Shown here piece by piece: positions 34,640 through 43,680 of a stretch of 64,000 bases of DNA; position 1 is the first letter of the stretch; each line of letters begins with the position of its first letter. The position numbers and the translations under genes were made by a program. The stretch comes from Haladaptatus sp. DJG-WS-42 (GTDB lineage Archaea; Halobacteriota; Halobacteria; Halobacteriales; Halococcaceae). The stretch spans positions 434,001-498,000 of the forward strand of contig NZ_CP147243.1 in assembly GCF_037198285.1 (NCBI RefSeq), read 5' to 3'. Below the pieces are notes generated by a model. That model was not told where the DNA came from and did not search any database. It was given only the letters and a program-made list of their open reading frames with translations.

Positions 34640-35653
34640 TTAGAGATGGACGGATTTTACGTCGCTCGCGCCAGCTCGCCGGACGACGGCTCTGACGACG
34701 TCTTTGGCACCGGTGAGGTTATCAGAATCACCGTCGAGCACCTGCAACTTTGCTGGTCGGCCCGTTTCGAGCACACCGTAGTCGAGACCAGCGATTTCGG
34801 CCCCGTTGATAGTTGCCATCTGCAACACGTCGGTCGCGGACACGTCTGCGAGTTTCGCGGTGAACTCCATCTCGCGGAACATCGAGGGGCTGTTGAGCAT
34901 CACGTTGTCCGTGCCGAGGGCAACCGTCGTTCGCTCGCACCACTCTGCAATTGGTGGGATACCGACGTTCGTGACGAGGTTCGACCGCGGGCAAACGACG
35001 ATTGGGATATTGTTGTCTTCGACCCGTTCAAAGTGAATCGGCTGCGGGTGTACCATGTGGACGAGAAAATCCGGGTCTAAGTCGAGCGCCGGGTTGATGT
35101 CGAGTTCGTCGCGTTCACCCGCGTGGATGCCGAACAGCTTGCCCGCTTCCCGTGTGGCAGTTCGTTCGCTCCCAAATTCCGCGTCTCTCGCGCCGCTCGC
35201 ACCGTAGCCGTCGCTGGCGTCCATCGCCGCAAGCTCTTCACGACCGAGGATGACGGGTTCGACCGGCTGGGCGCTCGCGGCTTCGCGGAGCGCTTCGACG
35301 CCGTCCGTGCCGCCTTCGCGGAATTCGATGAACGCCGCGGTCCCGGTCTGTTGCATAAAGGAAATCGACCGGCGCATCGCGGCGATGAGTTCCTGCTGGT
35401 CTGCGGCTCTGAGCAGGCGGTGTTTCAGGCCGTCCGGTGGGGCGACGAGTTCGTCCAGTGAGAGGCCGCCGCCGGCTTCTTTCGCAATCGAGTCGCCGAT
35501 GTGGGTGTGGGCGTTTACGAACGCCGGGAGGATGATGTCTGTCGAGTCCGTGGGTGCTTCTTCGATAGCGGTGATTTCGCCGTCTTCGACGACGAGTCGC
35601 CCTTCGATGGGGTCGAACGACCGCCCGCGCAGAATCGTCCCTGTGAGTTCCAT
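34640..35653 (-). CDS. Metal-dependent amidohydrolase/deaminase
   Basis: This 337-aa member of the amidohydrolase superfamily shows PAFVNAHTHIGDS (HxH, residues ~43-55), a metal His in GIHAGERDE near residue 190, HMVHPQPIHF near residue 215 and the Asp in LGTDNVMLNSPSM near residue 265, the arrangement of cytosine/guanine/ATZ-TRZ deaminases. The substrate is unknown; a nucleobase-like or pterin compound is plausible. An in-frame ATG at 35674, directly after the HD gene stop, is an alternative start. It is probably cotranscribed with the HD phosphohydrolase. Confidence 0.8.
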   Translation of the reverse strand: MELTGTILRGRSFDPIEGRLVVEDGEITAIEEAPTDSTDIILPAFVNAHTHIGDSIAKEAGGGLSLDELVAPPDGLKHRLLRAADQQELIAAMRRSISFMQQTGTAAFIEFREGGTDGVEALREAASAQPVEPVILGREELAAMDASDGYGASGARDAEFGSERTATREAGKLFGIHAGERDELDINPALDLDPDFLVHMVHPQPIHFERVEDNNIPIVVCPRSNLVTNVGIPPIAEWCERTTVALGTDNVMLNSPSMFREMEFTAKLADVSATDVLQMATINGAEIAGLDYGVLETGRPAKLQVLDGDSDNLTGAKDVVRAVVRRAGASDVKSVHL

Positions 35654-35675
35654 AGACGAGTGATTCGAGGCCATC

Positions 35676-36899
35676 TTATTCAAACTCGTCAAGTCGCGCG
35701 TGGATGCCGTGGCGCACGTCTTGGACGAGCGCGCCGTCGATGTCGAGCCCAAGTTCTCTGACGGCAGCGTTTCCGACGCGTTCTGCGACCGACGCTGGCG
35801 CATAAACGCCAAAACGCCACTGGTCGCGTTGGGCGGTTTCGAGCGCGCCAACGAGTGTCGATTGCTGGTCAAGTGGGCGGATTTCCCCGTTCACGATGAC
35901 CCGTGTCGAGGACTCTTTCATCTTCGGTCGGGACGGAATGTCGAGGAGCACTTCGTCTACATCAACTTCGGCTTGGACCGCGATTTCCGTCTCCCACTCG
36001 TGGATTTGCTCGCGGCTTGCGTCGATGACGTCGTCGGCAACGTCGCGCATCTCCGCCCAGATGCCGCGTTTGTAGAGGTCGCGGTAGCTGAGGCGGTCTG
36101 CGAAACCGCGGGTTCCGTCGAAGGTGCGGAGCGCGACGATGAGGTCGTGGTCGTCCATCCGGCGAAGAGTTTCGGGCGTGACGACGTCGTTTTCGAGCAG
36201 GTGTTCGGTCGCGCGCCGGAGCATCGTCTTCCCGATACGAGCGACGTGGTGGTTGTAGACGGTCGGATTCATCAACGCTCGCGCGAGCAGCAGACTCTCT
36301 GCGGTCTGGACGTTTCCCTCTGCAAGGACGAGTTCGCCGTCGACGAAACGGAGTTCGCGGACGAGTCGGCCGTGGTCGATTGTGCCGTAGGGGACGCCCG
36401 TATGGTGGGCGTCGCGCAGGAGGTAGTCCATGCGGTCGACGTCAAGTTCGCCCGAGACAACTTGGCCAAGTTCGCCGTCGCCCGCGACGAGGTCTGCGAC
36501 CTTGTCTGGGTCGAGGTCGTGGGCTCGAAGGATGTCGCCGACGGTCCCCGTGTCGAGCAGTTCGTGCACGTCGTCGTGGTACTTGCCCGTGTGGTGTTCG
36601 ATGATGGATTCGATGTTGTGCGAAAACGGCGTATGACCAACGTCGTGGAGTAAGGCAGCTGCCCGAACGCGTTCGGCCTGTCGGCCTTCGACACGCAGGT
36701 GGCGCAGGGCTTGGGTGGCGAGGTGGTAGACGCCGAGGCTGTGTTCGAATCGTGAGTGGTTCGCAGAGGGGTAGACCAGCCCCGCCGTGCCCAACTGCTT
36801 TACGTGGCGTAACCGCTGGACTTCCGGGGTGTCGAGTAAGTCCTGGGCAACGCCCGCCACCTCGATGTGGTCGTGGACGCTGTCCTTTATATGCTTCAT
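35676..36899 (-). CDS. HD-domain phosphohydrolase (dGTPase/SAMHD1-like)
   Basis: This 407-aa protein starts MKHIKDSVHDHIEVAG. HSRFEHSLGVYHL near residue 48 and AALLHDVGHTPFSHNIES near residue 81 supply the H...HD metal ligands, with the last Asp in VDRMDYLLRDAHHTG near residue 155. Similar archaeal proteins hydrolyse (d)NTPs. The ATG at 36899 is chosen; longer frames to 37112 run into the divergent antiporter promoter. It may act in nucleotide salvage together with the downstream amidohydrolase. Confidence 0.85.
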   Translation of the reverse strand: MKHIKDSVHDHIEVAGVAQDLLDTPEVQRLRHVKQLGTAGLVYPSANHSRFEHSLGVYHLATQALRHLRVEGRQAERVRAAALLHDVGHTPFSHNIESIIEHHTGKYHDDVHELLDTGTVGDILRAHDLDPDKVADLVAGDGELGQVVSGELDVDRMDYLLRDAHHTGVPYGTIDHGRLVRELRFVDGELVLAEGNVQTAESLLLARALMNPTVYNHHVARIGKTMLRRATEHLLENDVVTPETLRRMDDHDLIVALRTFDGTRGFADRLSYRDLYKRGIWAEMRDVADDVIDASREQIHEWETEIAVQAEVDVDEVLLDIPSRPKMKESSTRVIVNGEIRPLDQQSTLVGALETAQRDQWRFGVYAPASVAERVGNAAVRELGLDIDGALVQDVRHGIHARLDEFE

Positions 36900-37025
36900 A
36901 CGCCCCCGTTCGGCGGCTTGGTACAAAACATCGCGGCCGAGAGAATCGCCGGGGAACTGGCAAGTCGTGTACACTGTGACCACACAACATTCAATTCGAT
37001 GAGGTTTAGCAGGAAAAAATAGGCA

Positions 37026-37035
37026 GATTAAAACC
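37026..37035 (+). promoter_or_regulatory. TATA-like box of the antiporter gene
   Basis: GATTAAAACC lies about 28 nt before the ATG at 37059 in the divergent gap with the HD phosphohydrolase. Confidence 0.5.
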
Positions 37036-37058
37036 GGCACACTGGTTAGCCCGGCTTG

Positions 37059-38657
37059 ATGCCTAGTGACAAACAAGCCGGGTCTGACGAGCTCGATGAG
37101 ACCCTCCGCCAAGAGTTGGCAGAGGGGTCATCAGCCCGATCGGGTCCAACCTTAGAGTTCTACGGAGGGAAGTGGATGAGCGCCCTTCCGATTGGATTGT
37201 TCATCGTGTGGGCCATCTTCCAAAGTGGCCTTCTCGGAATCGGTGACACGACAGGACTTTCGATTGGGATGCTCGTCTCCCTGACCGTCGGGATGCTGTT
37301 CGTCAAAGGCGACTGGAAAGAGTACGCGAACGTCATCTTCGAGGGCATGACCCGCCGCGTCGCGGCGACCGCCATCGTCGCGTGGCTCTGGGCAGGTATG
37401 TTCGCCCAGACGCTCCAAGACGGCGGCTTCGTGGACGGCCTTGTGTGGGCCGCACAGGTCATGCCTGTGAGCGACGCGCTCTTGCCCCAACTGTTCCCCG
37501 CCGTGACGTTCATCCTCGCCGCATTGCTCGCAACCGGTATCGGAACGGGATACGGGACGACCATCGCCTTCACTGGCCTGTTCTTCCCCGCTGGCCTCCT
37601 GCTCGGGGCGAACCCCGTGCTCCTGTTCGGCGCAATCCTCTCCGGCGCGGTGTTCGGGGACAACCTCGCACCCGTGAGCGACACGACCATCGTGAGCGCC
37701 GTCACCCAGGACTCAGACATCGGTGGCGTCGTCGCCTCCCGGTTCAAGTACGCCTTCGTGGCCGCCGCGCTGGCGTTCACCGCGTACATCATCATGGGCC
37801 TGTCGATGCCCGGAATCGACATCGGGCAGAACGCCCAACAACTGCTCGAAGCGCAGAGTAATCCGCTCGGCCTCGTCCACCTCATCTCGATGGGCGTCGT
37901 CATCGTGACGGCAATCCGCGGCCGCCACATCGTGGAAGCCATCTCGTGGGGTATCTTCACGGCCATCGCCGCGAGCCTCGCGTTCGGGCTTGCCTCTGTT
38001 CAAGACATTCTCGTGTTCAACGCGCCCGAAGGCGCACCGTTCGCCGCCATGCTCGACGTGCTTCCGTTCGTCCAAGTCGTCGAAGAAGGGACGGGCGTCG
38101 CCGGCAGCCTCGTCACTGGGGCCTCTGGCTTCTTCCCGCTCATCGTCCTGACGCTGCTCATCGTCGCCGGTGCGCAGGTCATGATTCGCGGTGGTGGCTT
38201 CGAAGCCCTCCAGAACCTCCTGCTCAACGTCGTCGCCACGAACGTCCGGCGCGCGGAGACGACGATGGTGCTCGGCACGGCCTCCGTGAACGCGATGATC
38301 ACGATTAACACCGCGGCTGAAATCGCCATTGCGCCGTACATCTCGCGCATGGGCGAGAAGTTCAACATCAACGGCTACCGCCGAGCGAACATCTTAGACG
38401 CGAACACCTCCGCACTCGGGTACATCTTCCCGTGGGCAGGTGGCGTCCTCGTCGGCGTAACCCAGATGGAGCAACTCGCCGCAAACAACGGCGAATTTGC
38501 GTGGTTTACCCAAGAGATGGTCGTGAACGCCATCTCCGTGGTGCCGTTCGTCTTCCACGGCTGGTTCCTCGTCGGCGTGTTCCTGCTCGCTGCGCTCACC
38601 GGCTACGGGCGCGAATACATCCCAGATCGTGAATCGAAGGAGGTGGCTCGCGTATGA
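37059..38657 (+). CDS. NhaC-family Na+/H+ antiporter
   Basis: This 532-aa protein has about 11-12 membrane helices. It starts with a short acidic cytoplasmic segment, then FYGGKWMSALPIGLFIVWA. NhaC-type signatures include GTGYGTTIAFTGLFFPAG near residue 155 and SGAVFGDNLAPVSDTTIVSA near residue 195, which carry the polar residues of the ion path. Predicted to exchange sodium for protons, or dicarboxylates/amino acids in some relatives. Its stop overlaps a small TRAM-like gene by ATGA. Confidence 0.9.
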   Translation: MPSDKQAGSDELDETLRQELAEGSSARSGPTLEFYGGKWMSALPIGLFIVWAIFQSGLLGIGDTTGLSIGMLVSLTVGMLFVKGDWKEYANVIFEGMTRRVAATAIVAWLWAGMFAQTLQDGGFVDGLVWAAQVMPVSDALLPQLFPAVTFILAALLATGIGTGYGTTIAFTGLFFPAGLLLGANPVLLFGAILSGAVFGDNLAPVSDTTIVSAVTQDSDIGGVVASRFKYAFVAAALAFTAYIIMGLSMPGIDIGQNAQQLLEAQSNPLGLVHLISMGVVIVTAIRGRHIVEAISWGIFTAIAASLAFGLASVQDILVFNAPEGAPFAAMLDVLPFVQVVEEGTGVAGSLVTGASGFFPLIVLTLLIVAGAQVMIRGGGFEALQNLLLNVVATNVRRAETTMVLGTASVNAMITINTAAEIAIAPYISRMGEKFNINGYRRANILDANTSALGYIFPWAGGVLVGVTQMEQLAANNGEFAWFTQEMVVNAISVVPFVFHGWFLVGVFLLAALTGYGREYIPDRESKEVARV

Positions 38658-38887
38658 GTTTCCTCTCTGACCTCTTTCGGACTTCGACGCCGTCGTTCGA
38701 CCCCGGCGACGAGTTCTCGGTGTTCATCACCGGATTCAACCACAGCGGTGCCGTCGCCCGCGTTGGTGACACCATGCTCTACGTCGATGGCGCGACGCAG
38801 GCACACGTAGACCAGAAAGTCACGGTTCGCGTCACCGCCTTCGACGAAAGCACGCACGAAGGCGAAGCCGAACTGCTCGACAACTAA
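38654..38887 (+). CDS. Small TRAM-like beta-barrel protein
   Basis: The 77-aa protein reads as a TRAM/OB-like barrel: [49 protein letters not shown], in which GDEF...GxxxARVGD...VxGA...QKVTVRV matches the TRAM pattern that binds RNA in archaea. The N-terminal [14 protein letters not shown] may be amphipathic. Translational coupling to a Na+/H+ antiporter is unusual. Assignment is by pattern only. Confidence 0.65.
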   Translation: MSFLSDLFRTSTPSFDPGDEFSVFITGFNHSGAVARVGDTMLYVDGATQAHVDQKVTVRVTAFDESTHEGEAELLDN

Positions 38888-38911
38888 CTTCTCCCGCCTT
38901 TCGAGGGCAGT

Positions 38912-38919
38912 GTTTAACC
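38912..38919 (+). promoter_or_regulatory. TATA box of the cofD operon
   Basis: GTTTAACC about 28 nt before the cofD ATG at 38943; fits a leaderless start. Confidence 0.55.
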
Positions 38920-38942
38920 CACCGGCCAGTCACCACTCTGGC

Positions 38943-39932
38943 ATGGTCACGTTTCTCGCAGGCGGCACGGGAACACCCAAGCTTCTCTCGGGTGCCGATG
39001 CCGTCTTTTCGCCCGCAGACACCACCGTCGTCGGCAACACCGGCGACGACGTGGAACTCGGCGGCCTCCTCGTCTGCCCCGACATTGACACCGTCCTCTT
39101 CTCGCGAGGCGGCGTCCTCGACACCGAACGGTGGTGGGGCATTAAAAACGACACCGAAGAGACGAATCGCGCGCTCCACGACCTCGCAGAAGACGCGGGC
39201 TTCGCTCCCGGTCCGCGCTATCTCCCCGCCGACACACAGACCGACGGCAGACGACTCGCTCGCTGGCGACGATTTTCTGGTGTCGGTGAGTTCATGACCA
39301 TCGGAGACCGCGACCGCGCGGTACACATCACCCGGACGAGCCTCCTCGACGAAGGCCACTCGCTGACCGAAGTCACACAGACGCTCGCAGCCGCCTTCGA
39401 CGTAGACCTCACGGTCCTGCCGATGAGCGACGACCCCATGGCGAGCATCATCCACACAGACGAAGGCGAAATGCACTTTCAGGAGTTCTGGGTCGGTAAA
39501 CGTGCCGAACCGGAAGTCGAGCGCGTGGAGTTCCGCGGAGCGGAGGACGCCCGCGCGACGCCTGCCGTCCTCTCAGCCCTCGAAAATCCCGTCGTCATCG
39601 GGCCGTCGAATCCCGTCACGAGCATTGGCCCGATGCTCGCCATCCCCAAAATCCGGGACGCACTCGCGGAGACAACGGTCGTCGCCGTCTCGCCATTCAT
39701 CGAAGACACGGTATTCTCCGGGCCTGCGGGCGACCTCATGGCTGCGTCGGGCTTCGACCCGAGTACGGCGGGCGTTGCAGAATCCTACCCGTTCGCGGAT
39801 GCGTTCGTCCTCGACACCGACGACGACACCCCACTCGACCGCCCAACCGTGAAAACGGATACACGCATGGATACGCAAGCGGACGCCACCCGCGTCGCAG
39901 AGGCCGTCGCCGCCGCGTTGGAGGTGGCCTGA
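38943..39932 (+). CDS. cofD: 2-phospho-L-lactate transferase CofD (coenzyme F420)
   Basis: This 329-aa protein starts with [17 protein letters not shown] (GGTGxxKL nucleotide loop) and has [19 protein letters not shown] near residue 31 and [16 protein letters not shown] near residue 220. CofD joins the lactyl-phosphate (or PEP-derived) moiety to the deazaflavin Fo to give F420-0. F420 serves as a hydride carrier; haloarchaea are known to make it. It heads a run of four tightly packed genes. Confidence 0.94.
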   Translation: MVTFLAGGTGTPKLLSGADAVFSPADTTVVGNTGDDVELGGLLVCPDIDTVLFSRGGVLDTERWWGIKNDTEETNRALHDLAEDAGFAPGPRYLPADTQTDGRRLARWRRFSGVGEFMTIGDRDRAVHITRTSLLDEGHSLTEVTQTLAAAFDVDLTVLPMSDDPMASIIHTDEGEMHFQEFWVGKRAEPEVERVEFRGAEDARATPAVLSALENPVVIGPSNPVTSIGPMLAIPKIRDALAETTVVAVSPFIEDTVFSGPAGDLMAASGFDPSTAGVAESYPFADAFVLDTDDDTPLDRPTVKTDTRMDTQADATRVAEAVAAALEVA

Positions 39933-40667
39933 ATGTTCGAACCGCGTGTCGCGCTCGCCAGCCTTTCGGGAGAGTCGGACGCCGCGTGGGCGCGCGAGGG
40001 GTCTGCCAACGCCGGAGCCGCGTTCCTTGGTGGCGTTTCTCTTGACGAACAGACGCGCAATGCGGCCAGCAAACTCGTCGCCCGTGACCGAACCGAGTTC
40101 CTCCCGGACGACCCGCTCGCGTTCATCGACGGAGAGTTGGCTGCCCTTGCAGACGCGGCGCTCGTGCCTGCAGTGAACGTCCGAACCGTCACGACCGAAC
40201 CACTCCACGAGGCTGCACAACTGTGTGTTTCCCACGACGCCATCCTCGAACTCAACGCCCACTGCCGACAAGCCGAGATGTGCGCGGTGGGCGCAGGCGA
40301 AACGCTCCTTGCGGATACCGACCGACTCTGTGAGTACGTTTCTGTGGCAGCAGAGACGGGCGCGACGGTGAGCGTAAAGGTTCGCGCCGAAGTCGAAGGC
40401 GTCAACCTCGAGGAGACGGCCAAACGAGTTGACGCCGCCGGAGCCGACATCCTCCACGTCGATGCGATGGACTCAGAGGCCGTCATCGCGGAGGTGGCCA
40501 AGTCCGACCTGTTCATCATCGCCAACAACGGCGTGCGCGGTACGGAGACCGTGAGAGAGTACGTCGCCTACGGTGCGGATGCGGTGAGCGTCGGGCGGGC
40601 GAGCGACAATCCGACGGTCATGGCACGGGTTCGCCACGCGGTCGACCAGTTCGGAGGTGCGCGATGA
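39933..40667 (+). CDS. Dus-like TIM-barrel flavoprotein, short form
   Basis: This 244-aa protein resembles the FMN barrel of dihydrouridine synthases. LELNAHCRQAEMCAVGAGETLL near residues 105-126 aligns with the Dus LNxGCP motif, keeping the Asn and catalytic Cys (C111) but not the Pro; VSVKVRAEVEGVN and FIIANNGVRGTETV follow. The C-terminal tRNA-binding helical domain of Dus (about 70-90 aa) is missing. It starts directly at the cofD stop and overlaps the CitG-like gene. tRNA reduction is possible but another flavin reaction is as likely. Confidence 0.7.
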   Translation: MFEPRVALASLSGESDAAWAREGSANAGAAFLGGVSLDEQTRNAASKLVARDRTEFLPDDPLAFIDGELAALADAALVPAVNVRTVTTEPLHEAAQLCVSHDAILELNAHCRQAEMCAVGAGETLLADTDRLCEYVSVAAETGATVSVKVRAEVEGVNLEETAKRVDAAGADILHVDAMDSEAVIAEVAKSDLFIIANNGVRGTETVREYVAYGADAVSVGRASDNPTVMARVRHAVDQFGGAR

Positions 40668-41494
40668 GAACCCCTGCACAGAACGCCGAACTCGCCTTGC
40701 TCCTCGAAGTGGCCAGTACGCCAAAACCGGGCAACGTAGACCGTCACCGTGATTATGATGACCTGCGCTTCGAGCACTTCCTCGCCGGGGCCGTCGGGGC
40801 GCAAAACGGCCTGCAACTGGCCGCCGAGGGCGAGCCACTCGGCCACGCCTTCGAGCGAGCGGTGTCGGGCATGGCGGAGCAACGCGGCGGCAACACCCAG
40901 TTCGGGGCGTTGCTCTTGCTCATCCCGCTCGTACAGGCGTCGACCGGTGAGTTCTCGCCAGCGGCGACTCAGCGTCTCGTGAGAGAGACGACGATTGAGG
41001 ACGCAGCGAACTTCTACCGCGCGTTTGAGCACGTGGACGTGTTCGTGAGCGACCCCCCAGAAGACGCAGACGACCTCGACGTGCGCCGTGGCTCACAGGC
41101 GATTCCGACGCTCGAAGCCCGCGACGTTACGCTCTACGACGTGATGGAGATGAGCGCCGAGGGCGATGGTGTCGCCCGCGAATGGACGACCGGCTTCGAA
41201 CGCTCGTTTGCGGGCGCAGAGCGCCTGCGCCAGTTGTCGGGGCCGATTACCGACCGCACCGCGACCCTGTTCCTCGAACTACTCGCCGCCGAACCGGACA
41301 CGTTCGTCGAAAAACACCACGGCGAAAAGGTGGCTGCCGAGGTGAGAGAGCGCGCCCAAGCCTATTTACGGCGGAAAGCAGACCCTGAGAAATTGGCAGA
41401 CCAGTTCGTCAAAGAGGGCATCAATCCGGGAACCACTGCTGATATCGTGGCCGCGGCGCTGTTCATCGCGCTCGAACGAGGCCTGCAGGTATGA
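40664..41494 (+). CDS. CitG-like triphosphoribosyl-dephospho-CoA synthase family protein
   Basis: This 276-aa all-helical protein shows the CitG/MdcB signature EVASTPKPGNVDRHRDYDDL near residue 15, AVGAQNGLQL and MAEQRGGNTQFGALLLLIPL near residue 70. In bacteria the family makes the prosthetic-group precursor of citrate or malonate lyase. No lyase genes are here, and archaeal members are thought to do something else; homologues occur in tetrahydromethanopterin-related gene sets (from memory). It overlaps the genes on both sides by ATGA. Confidence 0.8.
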   Translation: MRTPAQNAELALLLEVASTPKPGNVDRHRDYDDLRFEHFLAGAVGAQNGLQLAAEGEPLGHAFERAVSGMAEQRGGNTQFGALLLLIPLVQASTGEFSPAATQRLVRETTIEDAANFYRAFEHVDVFVSDPPEDADDLDVRRGSQAIPTLEARDVTLYDVMEMSAEGDGVAREWTTGFERSFAGAERLRQLSGPITDRTATLFLELLAAEPDTFVEKHHGEKVAAEVRERAQAYLRRKADPEKLADQFVKEGINPGTTADIVAAALFIALERGLQV

Positions 41495-42054
41495 CGTGGC
41501 CAGTCGAACTGCGCGGCGTGACCGAATCGCTCGTCACGACGCACGGGCCGAACGGGAAGTGGAACGTCGCCGCGCTTGGCCTCCACGCTGGGTCGCCGGT
41601 GACCGCGCGCACCTACGGGCGGACGCGCACATGGCGCAACTTCCACGAGGAAGGCGAGGGCTACGTCCAGTTTCCGACCGACCCTGTGGACTTCGTCGAT
41701 GGCGCGCTCTCGGTGTACGAGGTTGGCGACCCGGTTCTCGACAGCGCGGCGGCGTGGGCGCGCGTCGAAGTCGAGCAGGTCGATTCGATAGAGCAGGGGG
41801 ACATCACCGTCGAAACGTGGGCGTTAACGCCGCTCGAGTCGAAAGTCGAAGCAGAATCCGTACCGACCATCAATCGCGGGTTCAACGCGGTCATCGAGGC
41901 AACAGTGGCCGCCTCACGCCTCGACGTGCCCGAATACGACACCAAAACACTCACAGCACGGCTCGAATATCTGGCCGACGTGGTTGCGACGTGCGGTGGG
42001 CCACGGGAACACGAGGCACTCAATCGCCTGCAATCGCACGTTTCGTGGGAGTGA
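41491..42054 (+). CDS. DUF447 family flavin-binding-like protein
   Basis: This 187-aa protein matches DUF447 with a split-barrel FMN-binding look: GVTESLVTTHGPNGKWNVAALGLH near the start, TRTWRNFHEEGEGYVQFPTDPV near residue 45 and PTINRGFNAVIEATVAASRL near residue 123. No reaction is established. The coupling to the CitG-like gene (ATGA) suggests both act in one pathway. Confidence 0.8.
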   Translation: MTWPVELRGVTESLVTTHGPNGKWNVAALGLHAGSPVTARTYGRTRTWRNFHEEGEGYVQFPTDPVDFVDGALSVYEVGDPVLDSAAAWARVEVEQVDSIEQGDITVETWALTPLESKVEAESVPTINRGFNAVIEATVAASRLDVPEYDTKTLTARLEYLADVVATCGGPREHEALNRLQSHVSWE

Positions 42055-42063
42055 GAACGAACG

Positions 42064-42070
42064 TTTTTAG
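42064..42070 (+). promoter_or_regulatory. TATA-like box of S17e
   Basis: TTTTTAG about 29 nt before the ATG at 42096, so S17e is likely expressed independently of the DUF447 operon. Confidence 0.5.
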
Positions 42071-42095
42071 TCGCTGAACGGGGAACCAGACGGTA

Positions 42096-42281
42096 ATGGC
42101 AATCAAACCCGCCTACGTCAAGAAGACCGGTCACCAACTGATGGAGCAGTACCCAGACGCCTTCAACACGGACTTCGAGCACAACAAGGACACCGTCGAA
42201 GAACTCACCAACATTGAGTCCAAAAGCGTCCGTAACCGCATCGCCGGGTACGTCACGCGCAAAATCAAGACCGCCGTATAA
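42096..42281 (+). CDS. rps17e: Ribosomal protein S17e (eS17)
   Basis: This 61-aa protein has IKPAYVKKTGHQLMEQYPDAFNTDFEHNK and SVRNRIAGYVTRKIKT, the complete short archaeal eS17. It is a small-subunit protein present only in archaea and eukaryotes. S17e next to asd is a common archaeal gene pair. Confidence 0.96.
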   Translation: MAIKPAYVKKTGHQLMEQYPDAFNTDFEHNKDTVEELTNIESKSVRNRIAGYVTRKIKTAV

Positions 42282-42405
42282 GCCGTTCTCATCTCTCCGC
42301 GTTCCCCCTCGTAGAGTGCCTGCTGTCGCTCGATTGACAGCCGTGTGTATGTAACACATGCAGGTTCCACAATTGTTTTGAAGGGCCCTCTCTCTACGTC
42401 AGGTG

Positions 42406-43440
42406 ATGACTGTCAAGGTAGGCATTCTCGGAGCCACCGGTGCCGTAGGGCAGCGGCTTATCCAACTCTTAGAACCGCACGACCAGTTCGAAATTGCCGC
42501 GCTCACCGCAAGCGAAACCAGCGCGGGTAGAACGTACCGAGACGCTGCAAAGTGGCGCGTGAACACCCCAATTCCAGACTCCGTTGCAGACCTCACCGTC
42601 TCCGACACGACGCCCGACGACGTCCCGGACGACGTTGACCTCCTGTTCTCTTCGCTTCCGTCCTCCGTCGGCGCGGCCGTCGAAGAAGGCTTCGCGCAAG
42701 CGGGTTACATCGTCTCCTCTAACTCCTCTAACTGGCGGATGGCCGCAGACGTGCCGCTCATCATCCCCGAAGTGAACGCAGACCACCTCGGCCTGCTCGA
42801 AGTCCAACAGGACAATCGCGGCTGGGATGGCGCAATCGTGAAGAATCCGAACTGCTCGACGATTACGTTCACCCCGACGCTCGCCGCGCTCGCAGACTTC
42901 GGCTTAGAGCGCGTCCACGTCGCCACCCTCCAAGCCGTCTCCGGAGCGGGCTACGACGGCGTCACGTCGATGGAAATCATCGACAATGCCATCCCGCACA
43001 TCGGCGGCGAAGAAGAGAAGTTAGAGACCGAATCACGCCGCCTGCTCGGCGAGTTCGACGGCGCGGAAGTCTCGCTTCACGACGTGGAAGTGTCTGCCTC
43101 GTGTAACCGGATTCCGACGCTCGACGGCCACTTAGAGAACGTCTGGGTCGAAACCGCAGACGAACTGACCCCGGAGGCGGCGGCGACCGCGATGACCGAA
43201 TATCCCGGCCTCGACCTTCCGCTGTCGCCCGACCCGTTCATCCACGTCTTTGAGGACGACGAACGACCACAGCCACGCCTCGACCGCGACCTCGGCGACG
43301 GCATGAGCGTCTCCGTTGGCGGGCTGGCTGAATCTACGTTTGGGTTGCAGTACAACTGTCTCGCGCACAACACCATCCGTGGGGCCGCAGGCGCGAGCGT
43401 GCTGAACGGCGAGCTTCTTCTCGATAAAGACTATCTCTGA
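42406..43440 (+). CDS. asd: Aspartate-semialdehyde dehydrogenase
   Basis: This 344-aa enzyme reduces aspartyl phosphate to aspartate semialdehyde for threonine, methionine and lysine. VKVGILGATGAVGQRLIQLL is at the start, SSNSSNWRMAADVPLIIPEVN near residue 105, the active Cys is in NPNCSTITFTPTL near residue 148, and HDVEVSASCNRIPTLDGH near residue 226. The length fits the archaeal/fungal subgroup. The ATG at 42406 is used; a GTG lies one codon before. It supplies the homoserine branch that ends at the MetE encoded 36 kb away. Confidence 0.95.
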   Translation: MTVKVGILGATGAVGQRLIQLLEPHDQFEIAALTASETSAGRTYRDAAKWRVNTPIPDSVADLTVSDTTPDDVPDDVDLLFSSLPSSVGAAVEEGFAQAGYIVSSNSSNWRMAADVPLIIPEVNADHLGLLEVQQDNRGWDGAIVKNPNCSTITFTPTLAALADFGLERVHVATLQAVSGAGYDGVTSMEIIDNAIPHIGGEEEKLETESRRLLGEFDGAEVSLHDVEVSASCNRIPTLDGHLENVWVETADELTPEAAATAMTEYPGLDLPLSPDPFIHVFEDDERPQPRLDRDLGDGMSVSVGGLAESTFGLQYNCLAHNTIRGAAGASVLNGELLLDKDYL

Positions 43441-43478
43441 AAGAAAGAAGGGCGTTCCGTGTTCATGTATTGACCCCT

Positions 43479-43493
43479 GTTCACGGCGTGAAC
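43479..43493. repeat. Small inverted repeat after asd
   Basis: GTTCAC-GGC-GTGAAC, a perfect 6-bp palindrome in the 240-nt gap between the convergent asd and hydroxyacid dehydrogenase genes. It may be a terminator hairpin or operator; there is no T-run directly after it. The rest of the gap shows no gene. Confidence 0.35.
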
Positions 43494-43680
43494 GTTGAAC
43501 AGTGAATGAGTATATCGTCTGTTCGATTGTAGTAGAAAATGCATCCGATTGCAATTGGGGGATTGTGGCCGGATTGCTCTGCACGTGTATCGCGGTTTCC
43601 ACAGTTCAGAAGGGGTAGGGAGTCGGGTTCAGTGTCTCTAGCAACGCAGGACATCGGAGAAACCTTGGGGGAGGTCTGCT

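Noticed and set aside
40664-41494. Naming the CitG-like gene citG and assuming citrate lyase metabolism
   Set aside because: No lyase subunits are nearby and archaeal members probably have another role, so no symbol was given.
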